Origin: DASYPP01 sp036006525
Lineage (GTDB): Bacteria > Gemmatimonadota > Gemmatimonadetes > Gemmatimonadales > GWC2-71-9
NCBI GenBank assembly: GCA_036006525.1
Contig: DASYPP010000040.1
Coordinates: forward strand, 1-64,000
Length of the DNA stretch: 64,000 nucleotides
Reading direction: 5' to 3'
This document shows positions 27,711-37,186 of the stretch, in pieces. The stretch's first letter is position 1. The number at the start of each line of letters is the position of its first letter. The position numbers and the translations under genes are program-made. Under the pieces are notes generated by a model. That model was given only the letters and a program-made list of their open reading frames with translations, ran no database searches and had not been told where the DNA came from.

Positions 27711-28331
27711 TCAGGTCAGCCGAATGGCGTCGAACACGGCGCGCAGCGACGCCAGATCGGGCATCAGGAGGAAATGACCGCGGAACCCCTTGAACTCGTC
27801 GGAAAACTGGAACTCGGTCTCCAGGCAGAAGACGAAGTCCCGCTCATAGCCGAAATTGAGGTAGGTGGTGGTCAGGATGGCACCGCTCAGATCGATCACC
27901 AGGCTGGGGACGGAGGGCAGCAGCATCATGCCCATGAAATCGCTCAGCGCAGTGAGATACGCGCTGCTCAGGATGTTCCCCGCTTCCTTGAGCCCCGACT
28001 CCTCCATGGGTCCGAATTCCTGGGTGGTCCCGACCGGGCGGCGCAGCAGTATGTCGCAGAGCATCCGGGCCGAGTCTCGCGGGAACATGATCATGGTGCG
28101 GCCGGTGAGGTCGCCCATCATGTGCATCAGCACCGCGGCCACGACGTCGTCCGGGCGGCCCAGAACCTCGGCCACCTGCTCCAACCGGGTGATGTTCACC
28201 TCGGGGACGCTGATCATGATCTTCTTGTTCGTCATCTGCGACAGCGCGGTCGCGGCGTGCCCCGCCCCGATGTTGGCGACCTCGCGCAACGCATCGAGCT
28301 GAAGTTCCTGCAGATTTCGAATATCGTCCAT
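27711..28331 (-). CDS. cheC: CheC-type CheY-P phosphatase
   Basis: 206 residues with two copies of the CheC helix motif: LREVANIGAGHAATAL near residue 15 and GLKEAGNILSSAYLTAL near 115. Each carries the E-x-x-N pair that CheC/CheX use to dephosphorylate CheY. The ATG at 28329-28331 follows cheA by 54 bases. CheC normally works with CheD, also in this operon. Confidence 0.92.
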   Translation of the reverse strand: MDDIRNLQELQLDALREVANIGAGHAATALSQMTNKKIMISVPEVNITRLEQVAEVLGRPDDVVAAVLMHMMGDLTGRTMIMFPRDSARMLCDILLRRPVGTTQEFGPMEESGLKEAGNILSSAYLTALSDFMGMMLLPSVPSLVIDLSGAILTTTYLNFGYERDFVFCLETEFQFSDEFKGFRGHFLLMPDLASLRAVFDAIRLT

Positions 28332-28385
28332 AGCTAGACACTCCAGCCGAACGAGAGGGCTACCAGACCAGGGACAAGAGACTTT

Positions 28386-30269
28386 CTAGAGCAGCGCGGC
28401 GGCATCCAGAATCAGCGCCGGCCCGCCATCGCCGAGAATCGTGGCGCCGCTGAACAGGGGCAGCATTCCGCGGGGCGCCTCGAACGGCTCCACAACGATT
28501 TCCTGCTGGCCGAGCAGCGCGTCCACCACCAGGGCGGCCTGCCGGTCCCCGGATTCAAGAATGATCGCGGGCGGCCGGGCCGAGGCACCGCCACCGCCAA
28601 CGTGGAGCAGCTCGCGCAGTCGGGTCGCGGGGATGACCCGGTCGCGAAGCACCAGCGCTTCCTTGCCGCCCAGCGACGTGGCCTTGGCGGGATCGAACTC
28701 CACCGTCTCCGCCACGTGGGCCAGCGGCACCGCGTAGCGTTCCTGTCCCACCCGGGTCAACAGCACCCGCAACACGGCCAGGGTGACCGGGAGTCGCAGG
28801 ATAATCGTCGTGCCGCGGCCGATTTCGGATTCGATGGATGCGGCGCCGCCCAGGGCGCGCACCCGGGTCAGCACGACATCGATCCCGACACCGCGACCCG
28901 ACACGTCGGTCACCTTGGCCGCGGTGCTGAAGCCGGGCCGGCCGATCACCCGGAGGAGCACGTCGTCGGTCAGTTCCTCATTGACCGACTCCATGGTTCC
29001 TTCTTTCACGGCCCGCTCGGCGATCTTCTTCCGGTCGATGCCGCGCCCGTCATCGGTAACCCGGATCGCGACCCCGCTGCGATCCCGCGCCGCCGCGATG
29101 ACGATGCGTCCCATCTCCGGTTTGCCCGCCTTGCGACGGTCGGCCGGCGACTCGATGCCGTGGTCCACGGCGTTGCGCAGCAGGTGCAGCAGGGGATCGC
29201 CGATTTCATCGAGGATCGCGCGATCCAGCTCGATGTCTCCCCCTTCGATGAGCAGGTCCACCCGCTTGCCGAGCTGGCGGGCAAGGTCGCGCACCAGGCG
29301 GGGATAGCGATCGAAGACCTGCCAGACCGGCGTCAGCCGCGAGCCGATCACCTCGGTCTGCATCTCGGTGACCAGGCGGTTGATCCGGGCGCTTACCGCT
29401 TCCAGCTCCGGCGTCGGCGCCATGGCCACCACTTCGGCCAGCCGGCCCTTGGCGACGACCAGCTCGCCCATGTGATTCATCAGCGAGTCCAGGCGCTTGA
29501 GATCCACCCGGATGTGGCGAGCGCCGCCGGTGGTGGACGGATCCTCCAGCGGCGCCGGCACCGGCGCTTCGCCGATGGAGACCGAGTCCACGTCTCCCGC
29601 GCCCCGGATCGCCGCCTCGATCACCGGATCGGTGACATCGGTGTGAAGCCGGAAGGAAAACCGCCCGTCGAAATCCTGGGCTTCGAAGGCCGCCGCCGCG
29701 GGACGCACGCCGCTGACGTGACCCAGCGCTTCCATCCGTTTCAACGCGATCGCCGCCCGGCCGCCCCGCATCGCGGCATCCTGGCGGATCGCCACCCGCA
29801 CCAACCGCCCCGACGCGGAAGGAATCGCGGCGACGTCGGTGGTTTGCCGGGCCGAGCGCACCGCCCGCATTTCGCCGGTGCGGGACTGGGCCTCCTTGGC
29901 GGCCTGGTCCAGCCGGGCCAGCAAGTCGGAAAAATCGAGCGCCTCGTCCCGGCCGGCTACCGCCTCGTCCACCGACTGTTCCAGGGCATCCACCGCCTGG
30001 AACAGCAGGTCGATCATGTCACCCTCGGCCCCAGCCACCCGCTCCCGCAGCAGCACCAGCAGGTTTTCAGTCCGGTGGGCCAGCTCGGTCAGCTTGGCGT
30101 AGCCCATGGTGGCGGCCATCCCCTTGAGCGTGTGCATCGCCCGGAAGATGCCGACCACCGGCTCGGTCCCGTGGGGAGACCGTTCCAACTCCAGGAGGAG
30201 CCGGTTGCAGGCCTGCAGGTGCTCGCGGCTTTCCGCGAGGAACAGGTTGGCGTAGCGGGAAAGGTCCAT
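28386..30269 (-). CDS. cheA: CheA, chemotaxis histidine kinase
   Basis: 627 residues: an HPt domain with phospho-acceptor His46 (FRAMHTLKGMAATMGY), a P2-like CheY-binding region (about 150-230), dimerisation helices (MGELVVAKGRL), the ATPase domain (LLHLLRNAVDHGIES, DDGRGIDR, GRGVGIDVV) and a C-terminal CheW-like domain. It phosphorylates CheY and CheB. I use the ATG at 30267-30269, four bases after the cheY stop; a TTG at 30279-30281 is the alternative. Confidence 0.94.
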   Translation of the reverse strand: MDLSRYANLFLAESREHLQACNRLLLELERSPHGTEPVVGIFRAMHTLKGMAATMGYAKLTELAHRTENLLVLLRERVAGAEGDMIDLLFQAVDALEQSVDEAVAGRDEALDFSDLLARLDQAAKEAQSRTGEMRAVRSARQTTDVAAIPSASGRLVRVAIRQDAAMRGGRAAIALKRMEALGHVSGVRPAAAAFEAQDFDGRFSFRLHTDVTDPVIEAAIRGAGDVDSVSIGEAPVPAPLEDPSTTGGARHIRVDLKRLDSLMNHMGELVVAKGRLAEVVAMAPTPELEAVSARINRLVTEMQTEVIGSRLTPVWQVFDRYPRLVRDLARQLGKRVDLLIEGGDIELDRAILDEIGDPLLHLLRNAVDHGIESPADRRKAGKPEMGRIVIAAARDRSGVAIRVTDDGRGIDRKKIAERAVKEGTMESVNEELTDDVLLRVIGRPGFSTAAKVTDVSGRGVGIDVVLTRVRALGGAASIESEIGRGTTIILRLPVTLAVLRVLLTRVGQERYAVPLAHVAETVEFDPAKATSLGGKEALVLRDRVIPATRLRELLHVGGGGASARPPAIILESGDRQAALVVDALLGQQEIVVEPFEAPRGMLPLFSGATILGDGGPALILDAAALL

Positions 30270-30273
30270 CGCG

Positions 30274-30636
30274 TCAGCCAAGGACGCGTTGCACCGCCTC
30301 GAGCACCCGGGATGGCTGGAACGGTTTGACGACGAAGTCCTTGGCGCCGGCCTGGATGGCCTCCACCACCAGCGCCTGTTGTCCCATGGCGCTGCACATC
30401 AGGACTTTCGCGTCCGGGTCGGTTCGGCAGATCTCCCGCACCGCCTCGATGCCGCCCATGTCCGGCATGACGATGTCCATGGTGACCAGGTCAGGCTTGA
30501 GCTGGCGATACTTCTCCACCGCCTGCCGCCCGGTCTCCGCTTCGCCCACTACTTCAAATCCCGCCTGTGCGAGGATATCGCTGATCATTGTGCGCATGAA
30601 GATCGCGTCATCGCATACGAGCACCGTATGACCCAC
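30274..30636 (-). CDS. cheY: CheY, single-domain response regulator
   Basis: 120 residues forming a lone receiver. Asp9 and Asp10 (LVCDDA), phospho-acceptor Asp54 (LVTMDIVMPDMGG), the Ser in LMCSAMG and the Lys in FVVKPFQP are the conserved switch residues. There is no output domain, so it signals through a partner. The target may be a flagellar motor or a Mgl-type system; the window does not decide. Confidence 0.94.
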   Translation of the reverse strand: MGHTVLVCDDAIFMRTMISDILAQAGFEVVGEAETGRQAVEKYRQLKPDLVTMDIVMPDMGGIEAVREICRTDPDAKVLMCSAMGQQALVVEAIQAGAKDFVVKPFQPSRVLEAVQRVLG

Positions 30637-30666
30637 GAAAGTTCCTCCTGCCGTAGGTGAGCTTCT

Positions 30667-31107
30667 CTAGCCTCCGAACACCGGGGCCAGCACGACGTCG
30701 GAATCGAGAACCACGAAGATCTTGTCGTCCACCCGGCCCACTGAACGGACCACGCGGGGATCGATGCCGGGCAGCGATCCGCGCTCCTCCAGACTGCTCG
30801 CATCCACCTGGGTCAGATCATGAACGACGTCCACCAGCAGGCCCAGGGGACGACCGTTGACCTTGAGCAACAGAATGGACGGTTCCACCGCAGGGGTGCT
30901 GCTTTCCCGCCCCAGCACGCGGCGACCGTCCACGACCGTGAGCAGCCGACCCCGAACATTGACGAGACCTTCGACTCCGTCCGTTGCTCCCGGGATGCGG
31001 GTCGCCACCGTGGCCGGAACGATCTCGCTCACGGCCGAGACAGGCAGGGCGCAGAGCAAATCGCCCACCCCAAACAGCACAAGAGAGACTTGAGTCGCGT
31101 TAGCCAT
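30667..31107 (-). CDS. cheW: CheW-type coupling protein, third copy
   Basis: About 146 residues, one CheW domain (VSLVLFGVGDLLCALPVSAV; VEGLVNVRGRLLTVVDGRRV). It opens the chemosensory operon. The ATG at 31105-31107 overlaps the rluD stop within ATGGCTAA. A TTG at 31123-31125 gives a slightly longer product, and the Shine-Dalgarno evidence does not decide between them. Confidence 0.87.
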   Translation of the reverse strand: MANATQVSLVLFGVGDLLCALPVSAVSEIVPATVATRIPGATDGVEGLVNVRGRLLTVVDGRRVLGRESSTPAVEPSILLLKVNGRPLGLLVDVVHDLTQVDASSLEERGSLPGIDPRVVRSVGRVDDKIFVVLDSDVVLAPVFGG

Positions 31108-32101
31108 GTCCTTCAAAGAAACCAAGATACCGAAGACTCAGGGGTTGAGCAACGGGATCGGAACCCCAGGCGGCATCCAGCAGAGGAGCCAAATCGGCAG
31201 GCCACTCGGACCTGAACTCCACCGGAGCACTCGAAGCCGGGTGGCGGAAGGATAACCATGCAGCATGCAAAGCCTGTCGCGGGGCCATGGCTGCAAGTTG
31301 CTGCGCCATCAGCCGCCCCTTCCCTGACACGCCCCGGCTTGCCTCGGTCCCGTAGACCGGGTCGCCCAGGATGGCGTGCCCGATGTGGGCCAGGTGAACC
31401 CGGATCTGGTGGGTCCGGCCGGTATGAAGCTCCAGCCGAAGCAGCTCGCAGACGGGAAACCGGGCGAGGAGGTACGCGTCGGTGCGGGCGACCCGGCCCG
31501 CGGGACTCACGGTCATCCGTTTCCGGTCCCGTGGATGCCGGCCGACCGGTGCTTCGATGGTCAGGGGCGAGGTTTCCAGGTGACCCCAGGCCAGCGCGGC
31601 ATAGCGGCGGCTCACCTGACGGGCAGCCATGGCTGCGCCGAGTTTGCGGTGGGCAAGGTCCGTCTTGGCGACCACCATCAGGCCCGAGGTATCGCGGTCG
31701 AGCCGGTGGACGATGCCGGGCCGCCCCTCGGCGCCGCCCGACAGGTTGGTTCCCCGGGCCGCGAGGGCGTTCACCAGGGTGTCGTCCCAATGGCCGGGTG
31801 CCGGATGCACGACCAGGCCAGCCGGCTTGTCGATCACCAGCAGGTGCTCGTCCTCGAAGACCACCGTGATGGGGATCTGGGCCGGTCGGATGGTCCGGGT
31901 CGCTTTCTCGTCCGGCACGGCGACCTCGACCTCGTCGCCCCGCGCCAGGGCGCGAGACGCGCGGGCCAGGGTGCCGTTCACCTGCACCGCCTTGTCGGCG
32001 ATGAGGCGGGCGGCCTGGGTTCGGGAAATGGCGAGTTGGTCGGCGAGGAAGCGGTCGAGGCGCCCAACGCTCTCTGCCGCAATTGAAAACTCGAGTTTCA
32101 T
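31100..32101 (-). CDS. rluD: RluD-family 23S rRNA pseudouridine synthase
   Basis: 333 residues from the ATG at 32099-32101. An N-terminal S4 RNA-binding domain (GRLDRFLADQLAISRTQAAR) is followed by a pseudouridine synthase domain with catalytic Asp in VHRLDRDTSGLMVVAKT and the R-T-H-Q-I-R-V-H-L motif. The paralogues RluA, RluC and RluD are hard to separate, so the symbol is family-level. A longer frame into the upstream repeat is rejected. Confidence 0.9.
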   Translation of the reverse strand: MKLEFSIAAESVGRLDRFLADQLAISRTQAARLIADKAVQVNGTLARASRALARGDEVEVAVPDEKATRTIRPAQIPITVVFEDEHLLVIDKPAGLVVHPAPGHWDDTLVNALAARGTNLSGGAEGRPGIVHRLDRDTSGLMVVAKTDLAHRKLGAAMAARQVSRRYAALAWGHLETSPLTIEAPVGRHPRDRKRMTVSPAGRVARTDAYLLARFPVCELLRLELHTGRTHQIRVHLAHIGHAILGDPVYGTEASRGVSGKGRLMAQQLAAMAPRQALHAAWLSFRHPASSAPVEFRSEWPADLAPLLDAAWGSDPVAQPLSLRYLGFFEGHG

Positions 32102-32111
32102 GTAACAGCGG

Positions 32112-32264
32112 GCAGCGTGCAGGGTGCAGGGTGCAAACAGAACGGCGTGCAGGGTGCAGAGTTCAGGGTGCAGAGTAACCGACGTGCAGGGTGCCAAGTG
32201 CAAGATTGTGTTTGGTCTGTCGACGGGCCGGAACGCTGCACCCTGCACTCTGCACTCTGCACGT
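32112..32264. repeat. intergenic imperfect palindrome, GTGCAGGGTGCA type
   Basis: Between rluD and lspA the unit GTGCAGGGTGCA and close variants recur about five times at 32116-32200. The opposite-strand form CTGCACCCTGCACTCTGCAC lies at 32236-32263. It follows the lspA stop (32268-32270) by a few bases. Confidence 0.8.
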
Positions 32265-32267
32265 AGT

Positions 32268-32795
32268 TCAAGGCGGTGTCGGGGTGGGCGTCGTCACCGG
32301 TTCCGGTACGGGTTCCCGCCGCGCGTCTTCGCGCCACAGGGAGATGGCCAGGGCGACCGCACCGCAGCTCACTGCGACGTCCGCGATATTGAAGGTCGGC
32401 CAGCGCAGGGTGCCCACCCCGATATCGATGAAGTCCACCACCCCGCGGGTACTCCGGATGCGATCGACCAGGTTCCCCGCCGCGCCGCCGCAGATCAGGC
32501 CCAGGGCCAGCTGGCGGAACCAGTCCCCGATCGCCGTGTTCCGCGACATCCGGTTCAGCAGGATGATCGCGACGATGGCGACGGCAAAGAAAATCCAGCG
32601 GGAGTACGGCCCGAGGTGGAGGCCGAAGGCCGCGCCGGGGTTGTGCACCAGGCGAAGTTGAAACCAGTCGCCGAACACCGACACGCCCGCGGTGCGGAGC
32701 AGCGTGGCCTCGGCGACCAGCTTGGTGACCGTGTCGAGCACCAGCACCAGGACGATCGCGGTCCAGAAGATTCGCCGGTCAGCGGCGCTTGGCAT
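32268..32795 (-). CDS. lspA: lipoprotein signal peptidase LspA
   Basis: 175 residues with four hydrophobic segments. LspA (signal peptidase II) cleaves prolipoproteins in the inner membrane. Family motifs include RLVHNPGAAFGLH, GGAAGNLVDRI with the first catalytic Asp, and VVDFIDI followed by FNIADVAV with the second. The start at 32793-32795 overlaps the dksA-like gene by 17 bases. The C-terminal tail is rich in Pro and Thr. Confidence 0.94.
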   Translation of the reverse strand: MPSAADRRIFWTAIVLVLVLDTVTKLVAEATLLRTAGVSVFGDWFQLRLVHNPGAAFGLHLGPYSRWIFFAVAIVAIILLNRMSRNTAIGDWFRQLALGLICGGAAGNLVDRIRSTRGVVDFIDIGVGTLRWPTFNIADVAVSCGAVALAISLWREDARREPVPEPVTTPTPTPP

Positions 32796-33162
32796 CCTCT
32801 TCCTTTTCCTTGCAGGTAATGCACAGCCGGGCATGGGGCAGCGCATCGAGGCGCTCGAAGTTGATCTCGGCGCCGCACTGGTGACAGAGGCCGAACTTGT
32901 CCGGGGTCTTGTACAGCCGGCGCAGCGCCTCGTTCACGTGCCAGAGATAGCGGCCCTCCTGCGAAGCGAAGAGGAACTGTTTCTCCCGTTCCATGGCGTC
33001 GGTGCCCTGGTCCGCCATGTGGAACGAATAGGAGGACAGGTCGCCGTCGGAGGACTGCAGCGTCGCGTTGAACGCGTCGTCGTAGTACCCCAGTTCTTTC
33101 ATCACCCGGGCGCGCTCTTCGAGCAGGCGCTTTTCAAGGTGGGTGAGGTTCTTCTTGTTCAT
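32779..33162 (-). CDS. TraR/DksA-family zinc-finger protein
   Basis: 127 residues. A coiled-coil N-terminal half is followed by a C4 zinc finger, CHQC with 17 residues to CITC (LCHQCGAEINFERLDALPHA). This is the DksA/TraR layout, and such proteins act on RNA polymerase. Being shorter than E. coli DksA, it may be a DksA-like variant rather than DksA itself. The ATG overlaps the ileS stop (ATGA). Confidence 0.88.
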   Translation of the reverse strand: MNKKNLTHLEKRLLEERARVMKELGYYDDAFNATLQSSDGDLSSYSFHMADQGTDAMEREKQFLFASQEGRYLWHVNEALRRLYKTPDKFGLCHQCGAEINFERLDALPHARLCITCKEKEEDAKRR

Positions 33163-36100
33163 GTGTTCTTCCGTTCGTGGTCTGATGTGCCGAGTGTCGG
33201 CCGGCCATTATCGTAACGCCGGACAGCGAGGGTCACCTGGTGACCGTCGATGTCCATCGCCTGCTCCAGGTCCGGAGCCGGCAGCGAGGTTCCCAGGACC
33301 AGCTCCCGGGCCAGGGTTTCTTCCTTGATGAAATCCGCGTGGGTCGACGCGGCAAACTCCACCGTGGCGTCTCCCCGCACCGCCAGGCGGATCCGGTCGG
33401 AGTAATGATAGTCCGCATCCCGCCGCAAACGCTGCACCCGGCTGACGATCTCCCGGGCCAGACCTTCCCGCTTCAGGCCCTCGTCGACGGCCGCGTCGAG
33501 GGCCACCACGAAAGGTCCCTCGCTCGCCACCGGCCAGTCGGTCGCCACGTCACGCTCGATCACGACGTCTTCCGGCAGATAGCGCCAGGTAGCTCCGTCG
33601 ACCTTCAATTCGACTTCCTGCCCCGCCTCCAGGGCATGGAGCTGGTCTGGCGAGAGCCCGGCAGCGGCGGCGGCGGCCTTCGGGGTGTCCTTCCCGTACC
33701 GCTTTCCGAGAGAGCGGAAGTTCGCCTTGGGACGCAGCCGCACGAGGTCGGTGTCCGACTCCACGACTTCCACCTGCTTCACGTTGACTTCGGTTTTGAA
33801 CAGCCCGAGCAACTCGTCGAAGAGCGGTCCCCTGACCTGGGCCGGCACCGCGACCTTGGCGCGGGCCAGCGGCTGGCGCACGGGGAGCCGCACGTCCTCC
33901 CGCTCCCGCACGGCCCGGGCAATCGAAGCGAGCCGGCGCACCGCATCCATGGCGAGGTGCAAGGCTTCGTCCCCGGTCTTCGAGGCTGGTATTGGGAACC
34001 CCGCGAGATGTACCGAAGTTCCCGCCAGCTGGCGATGCATCCAGTCGGTCATGAAGGGAGCGGTCGGGGCCAGCAACCTGGCGACGGTGGTCAGCACCGT
34101 GTGGAGCGTCGCCAACGGGGCCGGATCGGGCGTGCCTTCGACCCAGAAACGGTGGCGATTGATCCGCACATACCAGTTGGAAACGTCGTCCACCAGGAAG
34201 CGCATCAGCTCCTTGGTCCCGGTGGTGACGTCGTAGTCGTCGAGCGACGCGGTCACCGCCCTGGTGGCGACGTCCAGGCGATCGAGAATCCACCGGTCGG
34301 AGCGGTCCAGGTTGAGTGCAGCCTGCCCCGGGGTCCAGTCCCCCGCGTAGTCGGCGAGGAACTTGTAGGTATTCCGGAACGCATTCGTGAACTTCCCCAC
34401 GCTGGGCAGGATCTGCTTACGATCGAAACTCTTCTGCAACCCCACCTGGCTGGATGCGACCAGGTAGAGTCGAATCGTGTCGGCGCCGAACTCCGCCATG
34501 ACTTCCCAGGGATCGACCACATTGCCCCGGCTCTTGGACATCTTCTGCCCGTCGGCATCCACCACGTGGCCGTTCACGATCACGTTCTGGTAGGCCGGGC
34601 TGTCGAACACGGTGACCGCGATCGCCAGCAGCGAGTAGAACCAGCCCCGGGTCTGGTCCACCCCCTCGCAGATGTAATGCGCCGGGAAATGGCTCGCGAA
34701 CTCCGCCTGGTGCTCGAACGGGTAGTGCCACTGGGCGTAGGGCATGGAACCCGAATCGAACCAGGTGTCGATGACCTCAGTGGCCCGGCGAAGGGTCCCG
34801 CCGCACGTGCAGTCCCAGTCGTAGCGATCGATGTAAGGCTTGTGGGGGTCGAAATCGGCCGGCAGCGGCTTCCCCCAGGCCTTGGCCAGCTGGTCGTAAC
34901 TCCCGATCACCTGAACGTGGTCCGGGTCCTGGTCACAGACCCAGACCGGTAGCGGGGTCCCCCAGTACCGATCGCGGGAGAGCGCCCAGTCCACGTTGTT
35001 TTCCAGCCACTCGCCGAAGCGGCCGGAGCCCATTTCGGGCGGATGCCAGGCCACCGCGCTATTCACCTCGAGCATCCGCTCCTTCACGGCCGTGGTGCGC
35101 ACGAACCAGGAGTCGCGGGCGTAGTAGATCAGCTTGCTCTGGCAGCGCCAGCAGTGCGGGTACGAATGCCGGTGCTGCTCGACGGCCACCAGCCGGCCGG
35201 CCTCCTTGAGCCGGCGGATGATCAGGTCGTTGGTTTCCTTCGCGGTGACCAGCTTCCCTTCCAGCTCGGGCCAGGTCGTGCCCTGGAAGGTACCGTCCGG
35301 CGCCACCGGGCGAACCAGGACCAGGTCATGCTCCTTGCCCGCGGCGTAGTCGTCCGAGCCGAATGCCGGCGCCATGTGCACGATGCCCGAGCCGTCCTCG
35401 GCGGTGACGAAGTCTCCCGGGATCACCACCGAGTGCTTTTCGTCACCCGGAAGGGGAACGACGTCGAGCGGGCGGGTATAGCGCAGTCCAACCAGGGTCG
35501 AGCCGGGGAACGGAGTTCCGCTCTCCAGCGTGGCGGCGCCGAGGAGCTGCTGCAGTTTCTCGGCGCGGGAGGTGGCGACGATGAGTTTGCGATCGGCCTG
35601 CCCCGGCTTCCAGTAGGTGTTGTATTCCAGCTCCGGGTGCACCGCCGCGGCCACGTTGCTGGGCAGGGTCCACGGCGTCGTGGTCCAGACCACCAGTTCC
35701 CTGCCGGAGCCGTCCTCCAGGGGGAAGGTGACATAGATCGACTTGTCCTCGATGTCTTCGTAGCCCAGCGCCAGTTCATGGCTCGACAGCACGGTGCCGC
35801 ATCGGGGGCAGTACGGCAGCACCCGGTGGCCGCGATACAGCAGGTTCTTCTCGTACAGCTTCGAGAGCAGCCACCACACGCTCTCGACATAGTCGTTGCT
35901 GAACGTGATGTAGGGGTGCTCGTAGTCCAGCCAGTACGCGATCCGGTCCGAGAGGTTCTCCCACTCCTCCTTGTACCGGAAGACGCTTTCCCGGCAGAGC
36001 GCATTGAATTTCTCGACGCCGTAGGCCTCAATGTCCTTCTTGCCCTTGAGCCCGAGCTGCTTCTCGACTTCGATTTCGACCGGGAGCCCGTGGGTATCCC

Positions 36101-36356
36101 ACCCTGCGATCCGGGTGATGGAGCGCCCCTGCATGGCCCGGAAGCGGCAGATCAGGTCCTTGATGGTACGGGAGAAAACGTGGTGGATCCCGGGACGGCC
36201 GTTGGCCGTGGGGGGACCTTCGAAGAACACGAAGGGCTCGCCGGCCCTGGTGTGATCCAGGGTGCGCTGAAACAATCCCTCGCGCTTCCACAGCGCGAGG
36301 AGATCCTTCTCCATTGCGTCGGCCGTACCGGACGGCCACGCCGGGAAGCGATTCAT
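33159..36356 (-). CDS. ileS: isoleucyl-tRNA synthetase, long eukaryote-like type
   Basis: 1065 residues from the ATG at 36354-36356, which overlaps the upstream stop. The HIGH-type motif appears as PTANGRPGIHHVFSRTIKDL. The catalytic loop is KMSKSRGN. The editing domain and a long C-terminal tRNA-binding region follow. The GIHH form and the length resemble the type 2 IleS of Bacteroidota and eukaryotes, a group that includes mupirocin-insensitive enzymes. That phenotype is not shown here. Confidence 0.96.
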   Translation of the reverse strand: MNRFPAWPSGTADAMEKDLLALWKREGLFQRTLDHTRAGEPFVFFEGPPTANGRPGIHHVFSRTIKDLICRFRAMQGRSITRIAGWDTHGLPVEIEVEKQLGLKGKKDIEAYGVEKFNALCRESVFRYKEEWENLSDRIAYWLDYEHPYITFSNDYVESVWWLLSKLYEKNLLYRGHRVLPYCPRCGTVLSSHELALGYEDIEDKSIYVTFPLEDGSGRELVVWTTTPWTLPSNVAAAVHPELEYNTYWKPGQADRKLIVATSRAEKLQQLLGAATLESGTPFPGSTLVGLRYTRPLDVVPLPGDEKHSVVIPGDFVTAEDGSGIVHMAPAFGSDDYAAGKEHDLVLVRPVAPDGTFQGTTWPELEGKLVTAKETNDLIIRRLKEAGRLVAVEQHRHSYPHCWRCQSKLIYYARDSWFVRTTAVKERMLEVNSAVAWHPPEMGSGRFGEWLENNVDWALSRDRYWGTPLPVWVCDQDPDHVQVIGSYDQLAKAWGKPLPADFDPHKPYIDRYDWDCTCGGTLRRATEVIDTWFDSGSMPYAQWHYPFEHQAEFASHFPAHYICEGVDQTRGWFYSLLAIAVTVFDSPAYQNVIVNGHVVDADGQKMSKSRGNVVDPWEVMAEFGADTIRLYLVASSQVGLQKSFDRKQILPSVGKFTNAFRNTYKFLADYAGDWTPGQAALNLDRSDRWILDRLDVATRAVTASLDDYDVTTGTKELMRFLVDDVSNWYVRINRHRFWVEGTPDPAPLATLHTVLTTVARLLAPTAPFMTDWMHRQLAGTSVHLAGFPIPASKTGDEALHLAMDAVRRLASIARAVREREDVRLPVRQPLARAKVAVPAQVRGPLFDELLGLFKTEVNVKQVEVVESDTDLVRLRPKANFRSLGKRYGKDTPKAAAAAAGLSPDQLHALEAGQEVELKVDGATWRYLPEDVVIERDVATDWPVASEGPFVVALDAAVDEGLKREGLAREIVSRVQRLRRDADYHYSDRIRLAVRGDATVEFAASTHADFIKEETLARELVLGTSLPAPDLEQAMDIDGHQVTLAVRRYDNGRPTLGTSDHERKNT

Positions 36357-37186
36357 CCCACCCGCTCCACGATCCCGCTGAAGAGATCGGTCAGCGCCGG
36401 CTCGGCCTTTTGCGCGGTGGCGATGATCCTGCCGATGACGGCCGGCTCCAGCGCATCGGGCAGGCACAGGTCGGTGATGATGGAGACCGCGAGCACCCGC
36501 ATGCCGGCGTGAATGGCGACGATTACTTCGGGCACGGTGGACATCCCGACCACGTCGGCGCCCATCGCGCGCAGCATCCGGTACTCGGCCCGGGTTTCCA
36601 GGTTGGGGCCGGGCACCGCGACGTACACGCCTTCGCGGAGCGTGGTCTTCTGCTCTTTCGCCACTTCGCGCGCGATGGCGCGCAGCTCCCGGCTGTAGGG
36701 CTCCGACATATCGGGAAAACGGGGACCCAGGCTCTCGTCGTTCGGCCCGATCAGCGGGTTGTCCATCAGCAGGTTGATATGATCCGCCAGCAGCACCAGG
36801 TCGCCTGCGGCCCAGAGCGGATGCATCCCACCGCAGGCATTGGAGATGAGCAGGGTGTTCACCCCCATCGCGCGCATCACCCGCACCGGGAACGTCACCT
36901 GCCGCAGGTCGTAGCCCTCGTAGCGATGAAAGCGGCCCTGCATGGCGACCACGGTATGGCCGCCGAGGGTGCCAACCAGCAACCGGCCGGCATGACTCTC
37001 GACCGTGGACACCGGGAAATGGGGAATGGTCTCGTACGGGATCTCGCACTCGACCTTGATCCGGGCGGCAAGACCGCCCAGGCCAGTACCCAGGATGATT
37101 CCTACGCCCGGGTTCAGCCGCGTGCGTGCCCGCACGGCGGCGAGCGCTTCGGCAATGAGGTCCTTCAAGGGAGCTACGGCGGTCAT
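36353..37186 (-). CDS. punA: purine nucleoside phosphorylase (trimeric, PNP family 2)
   Basis: 277 residues. VGIILGTGLGGLA carries the phosphate-binding loop. MQGRFHRYEGY, ISNACGGMHPLW, YVAVPGPNLETRAEYRML and VVGMSTVPEVIVA are signatures of the trimeric inosine/guanosine phosphorylases. The symbol is by family. It overlaps both neighbours by four bases in a divIVA-PNP-ileS run. Confidence 0.93.
   Translation of the reverse strand: MTAVAPLKDLIAEALAAVRARTRLNPGVGIILGTGLGGLAARIKVECEIPYETIPHFPVSTVESHAGRLLVGTLGGHTVVAMQGRFHRYEGYDLRQVTFPVRVMRAMGVNTLLISNACGGMHPLWAAGDLVLLADHINLLMDNPLIGPNDESLGPRFPDMSEPYSRELRAIAREVAKEQKTTLREGVYVAVPGPNLETRAEYRMLRAMGADVVGMSTVPEVIVAIHAGMRVLAVSIITDLCLPDALEPAVIGRIIATAQKAEPALTDLFSGIVERVG

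Noticed and set aside
32112..32264. CRISPR array in the GTGCAGGG repeats
   Set aside because: Units are short, irregular and partly inverted, with no spacers of even length and no cas genes.
36357..37049. Longer ileS reaching to 37049
   Set aside because: It would overlap the whole PNP gene. The ATG at 36356 with its ATGA overlap and the normal IleS N-terminus is better.
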